Made by a program: the position numbers and the translations under genes. This document shows positions 1-9,297 of a stretch of 64,000 nucleotides of DNA, piece by piece. Every line of letters begins with the position of its first letter. Within the stretch, counting starts at the first letter, position 1. The notes below the pieces were generated by a model. The model did no database searches and had not been told where the DNA came from. It saw only the letters and a list, made by a program, of their open reading frames with translations. The stretch comes from Oscillatoria sp. FACHB-1406. GTDB lineage: Bacteria > Cyanobacteriota > Cyanobacteriia > Cyanobacteriales > Spirulinaceae. Where the stretch lies: contig NZ_JACJSM010000026.1 in NCBI RefSeq assembly GCF_014698145.1, positions 1 through 64,000 of the forward strand. Reading direction: 5' to 3'.

Positions 1-45
1 AGTCTCCAGGATTTTTTGACGAAACTCCGTCGAATAGGCTTTCAT
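1..45 (-). CDS. IS630-family transposase, N-terminal fragment cut by window edge
   Basis: Read on the minus strand from an ATG at 45, the first 15 codons give MKAYSTEFRQKILET. Transposases of the IS630 family typically begin with M-K-A-Y-S-x-(D/E)-(L/F)-R-x-K-I, the start of their N-terminal helix-turn-helix. The rest of the gene lies outside the window, so it cannot be said whether the element is intact. Nothing else in this short stretch can be tested; the call rests on the match of the opening residues only. Confidence 0.5.
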   Translation of the reverse strand, partial: MKAYSTEFRQKILET

Positions 46-411
46 AATGGCATTTCTAACCTTCTCTTTGACTGTACCTCACTCACGTGAAAATTGCTAT
101 ACATCACTAGAACTTATTCTATCTCGATAGAGATGGAGTAAGTTCTCCCTCAATTTCGAGTGGGTTGGATTTGGCGTTCCACATGGAGTCTAGGGTCAGA
201 TTAGCGAACCGTCATCGATAAATAGGGGCTAGTCCACTGATAACTGTCAACCGATTAATGTTCCCTGTCAACTGTCAGAACTTGTTCAAATTTCGTTTAA
301 GCGTCAGAAGTATAGCTTACCTTTTTACATAGAGCGATACTTGCCCGATAATGAGTGGCACTAAAAGCACAAAGTCTTGACTGGTGGGCGCTGCCCACCC
401 TACCGAACATT
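46..411. other. Intergenic region between transposase fragment and UbiA gene
   Basis: No supportable gene. It should contain the terminal repeat of the IS630-like element upstream of the transposase start, but I could not define it without the other end. It contains one copy of the GGTGGGC-GCT-GCCCACC hairpin repeat near the UbiA stop codon and short direct repeats of AACTGTCA around 246-286. Confidence 0.5.
383..403 (+). repeat. Dispersed hairpin repeat GGTGGGC-GCT-GCCCACC, copy 1
   Basis: A 7-bp perfect stem with a GCT loop, followed by CTAC. The same 21 bases occur at 14623-14643 (opposite strand), 24624-24644, 42847-42867 and 42938-42958. This copy lies just past the stop codon of the UbiA-family gene. 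Its left flank (GGCACT..., then TTGACT) is a degenerate form of the GGC(A/C)CTGACTTA flank of the other plus-strand copies. Confidence 0.8.
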
Positions 412-1419
412 TCAAAGTAGAAACAATCGGAGCGCGTTTCCTAACCTGTTTTTGATAACCGAGTAAAAGAGAATCATGTGCAAAGCTTGAACGATTAAAA
501 ACTCGGGTCTTTGCCAAGACAGAAGGGTTAACAAACTCAAAGGCAACCAAACTTCATAAAAGTCGTATAAGGCAACTTCCGATTTTTTGGGCGGCGAGGG
601 GTCTAGTTTGTTAGCATCAATTCTCACCAGCGTTACACCGCAGTAAACTGCGATGACAATAAAGAGATGAATTGAAAATTGAAAAGTAAAAAAAATAATG
701 ACGACAACCAAAAAAGTTTCTAGGGGAAACAGCGCGTAATTAATCCAAAATCGAATCGACGCTACTTTAAACTTAGTCGCAAAGGTTTTGACTCCTGACT
801 TTAAATCATTATTACGATCCCAAAGTTGATGAACGAGAATGCCTCGAATGCCGACTACCGATGCCCAAACTGTAGCTATAAGTCCAAGGGAACTGCCTCC
901 CGATCGCGAAGTTTCGTTTAAGTTATAAAAGGCGGTGGCAATGAAGAAGGTTGGGATAGTGTGTGCAGTAGCAGCATCCGCAAATACGCCCCAGAGATAC
1001 CGTTCTTTTAGTCGTAGCGGTGGAGCAGGATAAATGATTAATAGTAGATAAAGAGCAAACAAAGCAATTGTCAAAGGTAAAGTTAAACCGATAATTAACC
1101 AGGGAATAAGTCCGGTTAAGGCACAACTTAAAACTAAGAACAGTCGTTGCTTTTTTGAGAGCGAAGCCATTCGATTCAGCTTGCCTGCTTTACGATCGAC
1201 TTCAATGTCGCAAATATCATTAATAAGATAACCGTAAGCGCCGATTGAAAATATTGAGACTAAGATAGCAAATAGAGTTTCTAGCGATTGCTCAAAAGGC
1301 AAATACTGTGTGATTATTTCGAGGTAGGCGATGGTGAGGAGTGGGGGGGTTTTATAAACCCACCATTCGCTTCCTCGAAATAAGGAAAACATCGAGCTAA
1401 CGGCTCTTATTAGAGGCAT
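412..1419 (-). CDS. UbiA-family prenyltransferase
   Basis: A 335-residue, very hydrophobic protein of the UbiA superfamily, which transfers a prenyl chain to an acceptor ring within the membrane. The first Asp-rich motif is visible as NDICDIEVD (residues 67-75, with Asp68, Asp71 and Asp75) and the second as DRNND (Asp201 and Asp205); these bind Mg-diphosphate. YPAPPLRLKER near residue 130 is also typical. Members act in ubiquinone/plastoquinone, tocopherol, chlorophyll or carotenoid-related pathways; the acceptor cannot be told from sequence. Genome context is uninformative because neighbours are transcribed apart. An internal Met at residue 10 is an alternative start; no strong ribosome binding site favours either. 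Confidence 0.8.
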   Translation of the reverse strand: MPLIRAVSSMFSLFRGSEWWVYKTPPLLTIAYLEIITQYLPFEQSLETLFAILVSIFSIGAYGYLINDICDIEVDRKAGKLNRMASLSKKQRLFLVLSCALTGLIPWLIIGLTLPLTIALFALYLLLIIYPAPPLRLKERYLWGVFADAATAHTIPTFFIATAFYNLNETSRSGGSSLGLIATVWASVVGIRGILVHQLWDRNNDLKSGVKTFATKFKVASIRFWINYALFPLETFLVVVIIFFTFQFSIHLFIVIAVYCGVTLVRIDANKLDPSPPKKSEVALYDFYEVWLPLSLLTLLSWQRPEFLIVQALHMILFYSVIKNRLGNALRLFLL

Positions 1420-1651
1420 GATTTCTGTTGAGTCGGTGAGCGCTGTATGCTGTGTTAATAAAATTCAACGCTCAGCGAAGAGAAAGCCTCAATAAAAACT
1501 CTACAAAAAACAGTATGCTCTTTGACTGTTGACTGCTCGCTAATGACTGAGGGCAGGTTTTCTCATCAATTCGATCGCGCGAATTTTACTAATTTTAGGT
1601 AAACCCACCCTTACAGACAGATAACAGACAGATAACGAATAAACCGAGGTT

Positions 1652-2734
1652 TTAGTCTCCCAAACAGATTCCCAAACCCCGCGCCGTTTTCACGAGAGTA
1701 TCGTTAAGGTCTACAGCGCGGTAGTCCTTAATCGCATCGGCAATCGGTACGCTGACGACTTCTCGATTTTTCCAAGCGACCATGCGATCGTACTGCCCCG
1801 CCGCGATTAAATCAACCGCCGCCACGCCAAAAGAAGAAGCCAGCAAGCGATCTTCGGGGGAAGGAATACCGCCCCGCTGCGTGTGTCCCAAAACCGTAAC
1901 GCGGGTTTCCGCTCCCGTTTTCTCGGTGATTCGATTGGCGATATATTGACCGATCCCGCCCAAACGCCGCTGTTCTCCCTGCCAACCTTGAGTCACCGTT
2001 TCTCCAGTTTCGGTACAAACTGCTTCAGAAACGACGACTAGGGTGTAGTTTCGCCCCAGATTTTTGCGTTCGTGAATCTTTTCGCACACTTTTTCGAGGT
2101 CGTAGGGAATTTCTGGGAGCAGAATGATATGCGCGCCGCCTGCGATGCCAGCATTGAGGGCGATATGACCCGCATCGCGTCCCATGACCTCGAGGATCAT
2201 AACGCGACTGTGACTAGCGGCGGTAAAGTGGAGGCGATCGAGCGCTTCGGTGGCAATGCTAAAAGCAGTATCGAATCCAATCGATCGCTCGGTACTCCCC
2301 ACGTCGTTATCAATGGTTTTGGGGATACCGACTAGATTCATTCCCCCTTGTTGGGCGAGTTTGCGGAGAATGGCTAAACTGCCATCGCCACCGATCCCGA
2401 TTAACGCATCCAAGTTAAGAAGGTGGTATCCCTCGATGATTTCTTCAGAGCGATCTTTGAGCGAGCCGTCCGGCATTGGGAAGGCAAAGGGATTCCCTTT
2501 ATTTGTCGTCCCTAAGATCGTGCCGCCCATAATGAGAAGCGGTTCGGTATGAGGCAGCGTAAAGTCGCGATATTGAGGGGGACGACTCATCAAGCCCGCT
2601 GTCGCGCCTAATATCCCGATCACTTCCCATCCATACGTTAACGTTGCACGGGACGCAACCGCCCGAATGACTGCATTGAGTCCGGCGCAATCTCCTCCAC
2701 TGGTTAAAATCCCAATTCTTTTGTGTTCTCCCAT
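1652..2734 (-). CDS. pfkA: ATP-dependent 6-phosphofructokinase
   Basis: Phosphorylates fructose 6-phosphate to fructose 1,6-bisphosphate in glycolysis. The 360-residue protein shows the nucleotide loop GILTSGGDCAGLNA (8-21), the GGDGS motif at 115-119 and the catalytic PKTIDND at 138-144. Gly118 at the nucleotide-specifying position indicates ATP rather than diphosphate as donor, although Lys139 is the residue often seen in PPi enzymes. An open frame continues 85 codons upstream, but that extension looks random; the ATG at 2734 is preceded by GGAG about 10 bases away and gives the usual family N-terminus. It is transcribed divergently from the cyclase gene at 3137. The glycolytic aldolase fba lies elsewhere in the window. 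Confidence 0.93.
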   Translation of the reverse strand: MGEHKRIGILTSGGDCAGLNAVIRAVASRATLTYGWEVIGILGATAGLMSRPPQYRDFTLPHTEPLLIMGGTILGTTNKGNPFAFPMPDGSLKDRSEEIIEGYHLLNLDALIGIGGDGSLAILRKLAQQGGMNLVGIPKTIDNDVGSTERSIGFDTAFSIATEALDRLHFTAASHSRVMILEVMGRDAGHIALNAGIAGGAHIILLPEIPYDLEKVCEKIHERKNLGRNYTLVVVSEAVCTETGETVTQGWQGEQRRLGGIGQYIANRITEKTGAETRVTVLGHTQRGGIPSPEDRLLASSFGVAAVDLIAAGQYDRMVAWKNREVVSVPIADAIKDYRAVDLNDTLVKTARGLGICLGD

Positions 2735-3136
2735 GACTGTACGGTCTCCGCTGAGTCGGACAATTCTGAAATAGGATACAGCACGGATATTGGAGGGGAA
2801 GGAATTTTCATGATTTCTTCGCGAGTGTCGTAGGGATTTGAGGGACGGGATGACCTGCGAGCGAGAATTTGCGATCGTATTTTCACAAAATTTTTGGATT
2901 TTTAGAGTACAATTCGAGTGTTTTCGCCGACGCAACGTCTCCCTCGAGAATGTTAAAAAATTCAGCACCTGCTGAAGGCGAGAGTGCAAGAGAATTCGAG
3001 GTGCATCTTCGAGAGCGGAATGAAGAGTAGTTCGGGAAGTGGATCGAGAACTTGCTTTTCTAAGTTAAGGCTCTGCCGCTGTCCCTCCCTCCGACTCTAG
3101 AAAAGCTTTTTAATATTTCTCAACGCCTGGTCGCCC
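2735..3136. other. Divergent intergenic region, pfkA / adenylate cyclase
   Basis: About 400 bases separating two divergent start codons, so promoters for both are expected here. The region is open on the minus strand in the pfkA frame but the translation has no recognisable domain. I could not identify a defined operator or a confident promoter. Confidence 0.5.
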
Positions 3137-5095
3137 ATGAATTCCAATCCTCCCGCGACCCCGACGAAAAAAATCTTGGTGGTAGACGATATGCCAGCAA
3201 ATTTGAGTTTGCTGGCTCAATCGCTGTCGGGACGCGGTTATGACGTGCGGTTGACTCGCAGTCCCGTCTTCGCCTTGCGATCGATCCCGTTTTCGCAGCC
3301 GGATTTGATTTTACTCGATATTTGTATGCCGGAGATGGACGGTTATGAAGTCTGCGAGCAGTTGAAGGCGGACGATCGCACCTCCGAAATTCCGATTATA
3401 TTCATTAGTGCCTTAGATTCGCCCTTAGATAAAGTCAAAGCCTTTGAAGTGGGGGGCGTGGACTATGTTGCCAAACCGTTTGAGATGGTGGAAGTGCTAG
3501 CGCGAGTCGAGACGCACTTGCGCTTGCAGGAGCAAAAGGCGCGCCTGCAACTGGAAATTCAGGAGCGCCAACAAGCGGAGATGGAAAGTTCTTTAATGCT
3601 GATGGCGACGCAAGCGATCGAAGTAGCGGAGAATGTATCGAGTGCGATCGCGACTTTACTCAGCCCGATTTGCGAAATCCTCGAATGCGATCTCGCCGAA
3701 GCTTGGAAACCGAGTGCAAATGGTAAAACCTTCGAGCGCATCTCTAATGCTTGCTGTAACCCTTCTAGCTGTCCGATCGCGCGGTTGTCGGAACCCCAGT
3801 TTTTTTCTGCCGATAGTTTTTTCGGGCAGGTTCGCGATTCCGGTCAACTGCAATGGCTCGAAGATCTCTCGCTTTATCCCGAATTCAAGCAGATTGATTT
3901 GCAAATCGAAGCCGTTTTGGGCGTGCCGATTCTCAGCAAGCAGGAAGTCGTCGCCATTTTGATTTTCTATCACCACAAACCCCGCACTCGCAAGGACAAT
4001 CTCCTTGAAGCGATCGCTTCGATCGCCCGACAACTGGGTTTTTTGGTCGAACGCAAGCGCGCTGAAGCAGCACAGCGCCTTGCCGAACAGAAGTATCAAA
4101 ATATCTTCGAGAACGCGATCGATGGGATTTTTCAATCGAGCGTCGATCGCCGCTTTATTAGCGTCAATCCCGCTCTAGCGCGCATTTATGGCTATGACTC
4201 GGCCGAAGAATTAATGGAAAGCATTACCGATATTGCCGAGCAGATTTATGTCGATCCCCAAGCTTACCGTCAATTTGTCGCTGCGACGAACAAACGAGAA
4301 GGCGTATCGGGATTTGAGGCGTTGGTTTATCGGCGGGATGGAAGGAAGATTTGGATTGCGGAGACGGGGCGGGCGGTGCGCGATGGTTCGGGTAACGTTC
4401 TTTACTATGAGGGAACGGTTGCTGATATTACCGAGCGCAAGCGGATTGAGGAAGCCTTGCAAGACCAGAAAGCCCAAACCGAGCGCTTGCTGCTTAATAT
4501 TCTTCCCCATTCGATCGCCCAGCGCTTGAAAAATGGCGAAAGCCCGATCGCTGACTATTTTGAAGAGGTCAGTATTTTGTTTGCCGATATTGTCGGTTTT
4601 ACCGAATTTGCGGCCCGGAAAACGCCCGTGGAATTGGTTGAAATCTTAAGCGAGATCTTTTATGAATTCGACACTTTAGCCGAGCGATTGGGCTTAGAAA
4701 AAATTAAGACGATCGGCGATAATTATATGGTGGTCGGCGGACTGCCCAGCCCCCATCCCAGCCACGCCAACGCGATCGCACACATGGCCCTAGCCATGCA
4801 GGCGACGATTGCCCAGTACAATCAAGAAACGGGTCAGAATTTTCAGTTACGCATCGGCATTAATCTCGGTTCCGCGATCGCCGGGGTCATGGGACAAAGT
4901 AAAATTCTTTACGATCTCTGGGGCGATGCCGTTAATACGGCCTCGCGTATGGAATCGACGGGTATGGCGGGTAAAATCCAGGTTTCCGCCAGCGTTTACG
5001 AACGCTTAAAAGAGCGATTTTACTTCGAGAAACGCGGCGAAGTCCAAGTGCGGGGTAAAGGCAAAATGTTAACCTATTGGCTCGTCGGTTGTTGA
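3137..5095 (+). CDS. REC-GAF-PAS class III adenylate cyclase
   Basis: A 652-residue soluble signalling enzyme. Domains in order: receiver (10-125, Asp17/Asp18 pocket, phospho-acceptor Asp61, Lys113), linker coiled coil (125-155), GAF (about 160-305), PAS with PAC (about 315-435), and class III cyclase (about 475-650). Cyclase residues are complete: metal-binding Asp484 (FADIVGF) and Asp528 (KTIGD), purine-specifying Lys524 and Asp593 (YDLWGD), and Asn600/Arg604 of the transition-state motif. The Lys/Asp pair is the adenylate, not guanylate, signature, so the product is predicted to be cAMP. No membrane segment. A histidine kinase partner is implied by the receiver but none is adjacent. The 3' end overlaps a convergent small gene by 27 bases. 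Confidence 0.9.
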   Translation: MNSNPPATPTKKILVVDDMPANLSLLAQSLSGRGYDVRLTRSPVFALRSIPFSQPDLILLDICMPEMDGYEVCEQLKADDRTSEIPIIFISALDSPLDKVKAFEVGGVDYVAKPFEMVEVLARVETHLRLQEQKARLQLEIQERQQAEMESSLMLMATQAIEVAENVSSAIATLLSPICEILECDLAEAWKPSANGKTFERISNACCNPSSCPIARLSEPQFFSADSFFGQVRDSGQLQWLEDLSLYPEFKQIDLQIEAVLGVPILSKQEVVAILIFYHHKPRTRKDNLLEAIASIARQLGFLVERKRAEAAQRLAEQKYQNIFENAIDGIFQSSVDRRFISVNPALARIYGYDSAEELMESITDIAEQIYVDPQAYRQFVAATNKREGVSGFEALVYRRDGRKIWIAETGRAVRDGSGNVLYYEGTVADITERKRIEEALQDQKAQTERLLLNILPHSIAQRLKNGESPIADYFEEVSILFADIVGFTEFAARKTPVELVEILSEIFYEFDTLAERLGLEKIKTIGDNYMVVGGLPSPHPSHANAIAHMALAMQATIAQYNQETGQNFQLRIGINLGSAIAGVMGQSKILYDLWGDAVNTASRMESTGMAGKIQVSASVYERLKERFYFEKRGEVQVRGKGKMLTYWLVGC

Positions 5096-5317
5096 GGCGC
5101 GTTTCAGCGCTTCATTGCCCGCAACTGCCCCTAAAATCGAGGTGAGTGCGATCGCGCCCACCCATCCCGGTAACGGTTGCCGTCCAGCTTTGGACTTAAA
5201 ATAGCGACCGCCGCAAGCCAAACTCGGTGCAATTGTTACCGCCATGACTCCTGCACCCAGCGCTACTACGACCAGCATTTTTCCCAAAACTTTAACCTTC
5301 GTCGTTGTGGTACTCAT
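5069..5317 (-). CDS. Small hydrophobic hypothetical protein
   Basis: An 82-residue protein not recognised. After a Thr-rich start (MSTTTTKVKVLGK) comes one hydrophobic segment ending at a Cys-Gly-Gly, compatible with a signal peptide or membrane anchor, then a second hydrophobic stretch (WVGAIALTSILGAVAG). The ATG at 5317 was chosen over a GTG at 5335 because AGGTGAG lies upstream of it. It is convergent with the cyclase gene and overlaps its last 27 bases. Could be a spurious frame; the membrane pattern and start make it plausible. Confidence 0.5.
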   Translation of the reverse strand: MSTTTTKVKVLGKMLVVVALGAGVMAVTIAPSLACGGRYFKSKAGRQPLPGWVGAIALTSILGAVAGNEALKRASTTDEPIG

Positions 5318-5387
5318 GGTTAACTTGTGACTCACCTACAGCATTCATTCTATTCGCTCTAAAAATTAATCGCACCTACGATCTTAT

Positions 5388-6260
5388 ATGAAGCGACAAA
5401 ATCAACGCCGTTTAGACAATAAAGAAGATAAAATCTTTCGCCTCGACAGCGATCGCTTCCATTGGGGAGACTTGTATCATCTCTCCTTTATCCTCCCACT
5501 CCCTGCACTCCTCGGCGCGATCGCCTCGAGCTATCTGGCGCTGAATATTCTCTTTGCGTGCGCCTACTTGCTCGACTCCAAGGGGATCGCTAACGCCCGT
5601 CCCGGTTCCTTTCAAGATGCTTTTTTCTTCAGCGTCCAAACCCTCGCAACCATTGGTTACGGCGCTATGTCGCCCCAATCGACCTATACCCATACTCTCG
5701 TGTTCGTCGAGGCCTTCATTGGTTTGCTGGGCGTAGCAATGGCGACGGGGTTAATGTTCGCTCGTTTCTCGCAACCGACCGCCAGAGTTCTGTTTAGCAA
5801 CATCGCCGTTATTTGTCCCTACAACGGCGTTCCTACCTTAATGTTTCGCGCTGCCAATCAACGCAATAATGCGATTGTCGAAGCGGGGATTAACGCCCGG
5901 GTGCTGCTGCCGGAACTGACATCAGAAGGTCATAGTTTGCGGCGACTTTATGACTTAGAGTTGGTGCGATCGCACACCTCGTTATTCATCCTCAGTTGGA
6001 TGGTAATGCACCCCATTAACGAACGCAGTCCGCTGTACGGTAAAACGGCTGAAATGTTAAGCAATTCGGGCGCTCAAATCGTCGTCACCTTGCAAGGATT
6101 GGATGAAACCGTCAAACAAACGATGCACGCCCGCAAAATTTACCAAGCGGACGATATTGTGTGGGATCGGCGCTTCGTCGATGTTGTCTCGTTTCGGGAT
6201 GACGGAATTCGCGCGATCGATTACAGCCACTTTCACGACGTAATCCCCCTCGATCTGTAG
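5388..6260 (+). CDS. Inward-rectifier (KirBac-type) potassium channel
   Basis: A 290-residue potassium channel. An amphipathic slide helix (about 20-35) precedes TM1 (about 36-62), a pore helix and the selectivity filter TIGYG (88-92), TM2 (about 103-127), and a cytoplasmic beta-rich domain (about 135-285) typical of Kir channels. The order and total length match bacterial KirBac proteins. It would pass K+ across the cell or thylakoid membrane as a tetramer. It stands alone, divergent from the small gene at 5317, so nothing in the context shows its regulation. Confidence 0.9.
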   Translation: MKRQNQRRLDNKEDKIFRLDSDRFHWGDLYHLSFILPLPALLGAIASSYLALNILFACAYLLDSKGIANARPGSFQDAFFFSVQTLATIGYGAMSPQSTYTHTLVFVEAFIGLLGVAMATGLMFARFSQPTARVLFSNIAVICPYNGVPTLMFRAANQRNNAIVEAGINARVLLPELTSEGHSLRRLYDLELVRSHTSLFILSWMVMHPINERSPLYGKTAEMLSNSGAQIVVTLQGLDETVKQTMHARKIYQADDIVWDRRFVDVVSFRDDGIRAIDYSHFHDVIPLDL

Positions 6261-6331
6261 CTCGGAAATTGAAGATAAGGGGACAGGGAGAGGAGAATGA
6301 CTCGCTCTTCCCCATTCCCGATTCTCCTAAA

Positions 6332-6709
6332 CTACCGTCTCAGCAAGCGGTTGAGAACTTCCCGCCCGTTAGGAGCAAACACTTGAACGCGAACCACATT
6401 CGGATCGCTCGGTCGCCAAGCGACTTGATAGCGAGTTTGACCGTTGTACCACGTATAGACGCGGCGTTGAGCGTTTCCAGATGCCTGCGCGCCGTACAAC
6501 TGAATCGAGTCCCCGGTTCTTTTATTGCGTCCGGAATAATTAAAGGAATCACCATCCGACCAGCTAAAACTTACTGCCCAAGTCCCATCTTGGTAGCTGC
6601 CGCTGGGGTAAGCGTTTTGAGCTAAAACTGGCGTATTAGTGGCGATATCCGCGATCGCAGGAGTCGCAACGCCGAGAATTGCAGCTAGGGTCAGAGCTTT
6701 AAGATTCAT
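6332..6709 (-). CDS. Secreted hypothetical protein
   Basis: A 125-residue protein with a clear signal peptide (MNLKALTLAAILGVATPAIA, cleavage near residue 20) and a mature region rich in aromatic and small residues (YPSGSYQDGTWAVSFSW...). No domain recognised and no Cys. Probably exported to the periplasm. It is single and flanked by the Kir channel and the GtrA-like gene. Confidence 0.65.
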   Translation of the reverse strand: MNLKALTLAAILGVATPAIADIATNTPVLAQNAYPSGSYQDGTWAVSFSWSDGDSFNYSGRNKRTGDSIQLYGAQASGNAQRRVYTWYNGQTRYQVAWRPSDPNVVRVQVFAPNGREVLNRLLRR

Positions 6710-6856
6710 AATCGTTTCCCGTGAAAAATGTATCGATTGAGTTCAGAAAACAACTACACGGGCAAATCGCTCGATTTCGCACTTCGGTTAACATTTTGAT
6801 AAAAAGGATCGTCGCGAGCTATTCTTAAAATTCGAGATCTCCTGAAACCTAACGCC

Positions 6857-7339
6857 GTGAAAGCCAAAAAAATCTCCCTCAAATCCTTCGCCTCCTCCAA
6901 AATGGTTCGCTGGTGGATTGTCGGACTCTTCTTCACTGGAGTCAATATCCCCCTGCTCGGGATTTTAGTCCATCTCCTTAAACTAGAAAGTTGGCTGGCC
7001 ACCCTGATTGCAGCCGAACTGGGGACGGCGTTACGCTTTTTCGTTAACGACCGTTGGGTTTTCGGCCATCCGCGTCCCACCGTGGAACGCTTCTGGCAAT
7101 ATCATGTTGCGAATGCGAGTAGCTTTGTTATTTGGTGGTCGTCGGCGAATATCCTCACCTACAAATTTGGGCTAGATCCCGTACTCGCTTCTATTCCGGC
7201 TACTGCTTGTTCCGTCGGCTGGAGTATGATGACTAACTTTTTGTGGATTTGGCGTAAAAAAGAGAAAACGCAACAAGTTGTGGAATTGCCCGTTCCCGTC
7301 TCAAATCAACTTCCCGAGGAAACCTCCCGCCATATGTGA
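6857..7339 (+). CDS. GtrA-like four-helix membrane protein
   Basis: A 160-residue protein with four predicted membrane helices. The stretch RFFVNDRWVFG (about 68-78) matches the conserved N-x-x-W-x-F type loop of the GtrA family, whose members help flip or transfer lipid-linked sugars in surface polysaccharide synthesis. A glycosyltransferase partner is not adjacent, so the substrate is unknown. The C-terminal tail after residue 130 is charged and cytoplasmic-looking. Confidence 0.7.
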   Translation: MKAKKISLKSFASSKMVRWWIVGLFFTGVNIPLLGILVHLLKLESWLATLIAAELGTALRFFVNDRWVFGHPRPTVERFWQYHVANASSFVIWWSSANILTYKFGLDPVLASIPATACSVGWSMMTNFLWIWRKKEKTQQVVELPVPVSNQLPEETSRHM

Positions 7340-7442
7340 TGCAAACCGACCTGCCAATGTGAGGTAAACCCTAAGTCAAGCCCACCTAGAAAAGTTAGGA
7401 TCGATAACAGAGCAAATTAGTTATTGAATTCTAAACATTATC

Positions 7443-8165
7443 ATGGCAAGTGTTGCTCATTTTCACTATACGACAGAGCAAATCCAAGCTTGGCTGCGCG
7501 GTTTGCTTACTATTGCTTGGGCTGACGGACAGTTCGACCCCGAAGAACAGGAGTTAATGACCCAATTAACTCAGGACGAACTTGCCCCAGCGACGGATCT
7601 CGGCGAGTTGGAGGTTATCTCGCCGCACGAGTTAGCCGCAGCGTTAGGTCGCGACAAACATACAGCGGAAAACTTTTTGAGAACTGCGGTTATGATGGCG
7701 CTGGCGAACGGCGTTTATTCGATCGAAGAAGCGAAAGTCATCAATGAATTTGTGGAGGCTTTAGGGTTAGAAATTCAGGCGCTTAAAGTTTTAGAACAAA
7801 CGCTTTACGACCCGGATAAACACCATTGCGAAGGAGAAGTTCTCGAAACTGGGGTCTGTAGTGCGGCTGCATCTCCTCTTTCTCCGGTTCGTCCTTCCCA
7901 CCCTCATAGTGATGTTTTAGAACCCGTGCGCCATTGGCTAGATGGGATGGATATTAAAGATCCGCGCGTGGCGCGATTTGTGTGTAAAATGATTCCTCCC
8001 CAGTGTCCTTTCGAGCGAGACATTAAGTTATTTGGACGCAAAATCGTGCATATTCCGCCGATGTGCAAGCTGAATCCACTCTACGAGCAGTTGGTCGGGT
8101 TGCGTTTCCGTTCGTTGTGCTATCTTGCGGACGATTGCGGCGAAGATGTCTCTCAATATTGTTAA
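7443..8165 (+). CDS. TerB-like / Mo-dependent nitrogenase C-terminal domain protein
   Basis: A 240-residue protein. The N-terminal half (about 10-130) is a helical TerB-like region (IAWADGQFDPEEQELM, then ANGVYSIEEAKVINEF). The C-terminal part (about 155-240) carries the Cys-rich Mo-nitro_C pattern (VCKMIPPQCPFERD, IPPMCKLNPLYEQL, CYLADDCGEDVSQYC). Despite the domain name, such proteins are widespread in cyanobacteria and their function is not established. No nif gene is near. It precedes obgE by 92 bases on the same strand. A second TerB protein lies at 12327. Confidence 0.75.
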   Translation: MASVAHFHYTTEQIQAWLRGLLTIAWADGQFDPEEQELMTQLTQDELAPATDLGELEVISPHELAAALGRDKHTAENFLRTAVMMALANGVYSIEEAKVINEFVEALGLEIQALKVLEQTLYDPDKHHCEGEVLETGVCSAAASPLSPVRPSHPHSDVLEPVRHWLDGMDIKDPRVARFVCKMIPPQCPFERDIKLFGRKIVHIPPMCKLNPLYEQLVGLRFRSLCYLADDCGEDVSQYC

Positions 8166-8257
8166 CGTTTCTGAGTCATTTGCGGCCTGTCTGTTGCAAT
8201 TCGTTCGAACGTTAGTGCCAAATAATTTTTAATTTTTAATTTTTCACTTTTCACACT

Positions 8258-9247
8258 ATGCAATTTATCGATCGCGCTAAAATTGAAGTCGTCGCTGGCA
8301 AAGGAGGCGATGGATTAGTTGCCTTCCGACGCGAGAAGTATGTCCCGGCGGGAGGACCGGCGGGCGGAAATGGCGGCGGCGGCGGTTCGGTACTGCTGGA
8401 AGCAGCAGAAAATTTGCAAACGCTGTTGGATTTTCAGTACGAACGTCGGTTTAAGGCAGATGACGGACAGCGCGGCGGGCCGAATAATTGTACCGGGGCG
8501 ACGGGGCGCGATCGCGTCGTCCAGGTTCCCTGCGGTACGATGGTTTACGATGCCGAAACCGAAGAATTGCTCGGCGATTTAGTCGAACCGGGACAGCAAC
8601 TCTGCGTTGCCCAAGGGGGTAAAGGCGGATTGGGGAACAAGCATTTTTTGAGCAACCGCAACCGCGCCCCAGAATACGCGCTACCGGGACTTCCGGGCGA
8701 AGAACGCTTTTTACTGTTGGAATTGAAACTGCTTGCTGAAGTGGGGATTATCGGACTGCCCAACGCGGGTAAATCTACCTTAATTTCCGCCCTTTCCGCC
8801 GCCCGCCCCAAAATTGCTGACTATCCCTTCACCACCCTGATTCCTAACTTAGGAGTCGTCCGCAAACCCAGTGGCGATGGTACGGTTTTTGCAGACATTC
8901 CCGGATTGATTGAGGGCGCGCACGAGGGGGTTGGTTTGGGCTACGATTTTCTGCGCCACATCGAACGCACGCGCCTGCTGTTACATTTAATCGACGCGGC
9001 GGCCGAAGACCCCATAGCCGATTATCGTACCATTCAAAGCGAACTGGCTGCTTACGGACGCGGCCTGCAAGAACGCCCGCAAATTATTGCCTTGAATAAG
9101 TTAGATGCGGCTGACCCAGAACAAGTCGAAATTGTCAAGCAAGAACTGACCCAATTAACCTCGCACCCGATTTTTGAAATTTCCGCCGTCACTCGCCTCG
9201 GACTCGATGCACTCTTACAAACGATTTGGCAGATGTTAGAGGGTTAA
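8258..9247 (+). CDS. obgE: Obg-family GTPase
   Basis: A 329-residue ribosome-associated GTPase acting in 50S assembly and stress control. The glycine-rich Obg fold fills residues 1-158 ([13 protein letters not shown] near 32-44) and the G domain follows: G1 GLPNAGKST near 165-173, G2 within the DYPFTTL segment, G3 [10 protein letters not shown]4 NKLD and G5 SAV. The C-terminal OCT domain of some bacterial Obg proteins is absent, as is usual for this length class. AT-rich sequence begins just after its stop codon. Confidence 0.95.
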   Translation: MQFIDRAKIEVVAGKGGDGLVAFRREKYVPAGGPAGGNGGGGGSVLLEAAENLQTLLDFQYERRFKADDGQRGGPNNCTGATGRDRVVQVPCGTMVYDAETEELLGDLVEPGQQLCVAQGGKGGLGNKHFLSNRNRAPEYALPGLPGEERFLLLELKLLAEVGIIGLPNAGKSTLISALSAARPKIADYPFTTLIPNLGVVRKPSGDGTVFADIPGLIEGAHEGVGLGYDFLRHIERTRLLLHLIDAAAEDPIADYRTIQSELAAYGRGLQERPQIIALNKLDAADPEQVEIVKQELTQLTSHPIFEISAVTRLGLDALLQTIWQMLEG

Positions 9248-9297
9248 TTCCCTAAAGGCTGATTTGCTATTTCAATGATTAGTTTTCAGGGAATTTC

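Noticed and set aside
2735-2989. 85-codon N-terminal extension of pfkA
   Set aside because: No family similarity; the start at 2734 has a ribosome binding site and the canonical beginning.
7443-8165. Evidence of nitrogen fixation from the Mo-nitrogenase C-terminal domain
   Set aside because: The domain occurs in many non-fixing cyanobacteria and no nif gene is in the window.
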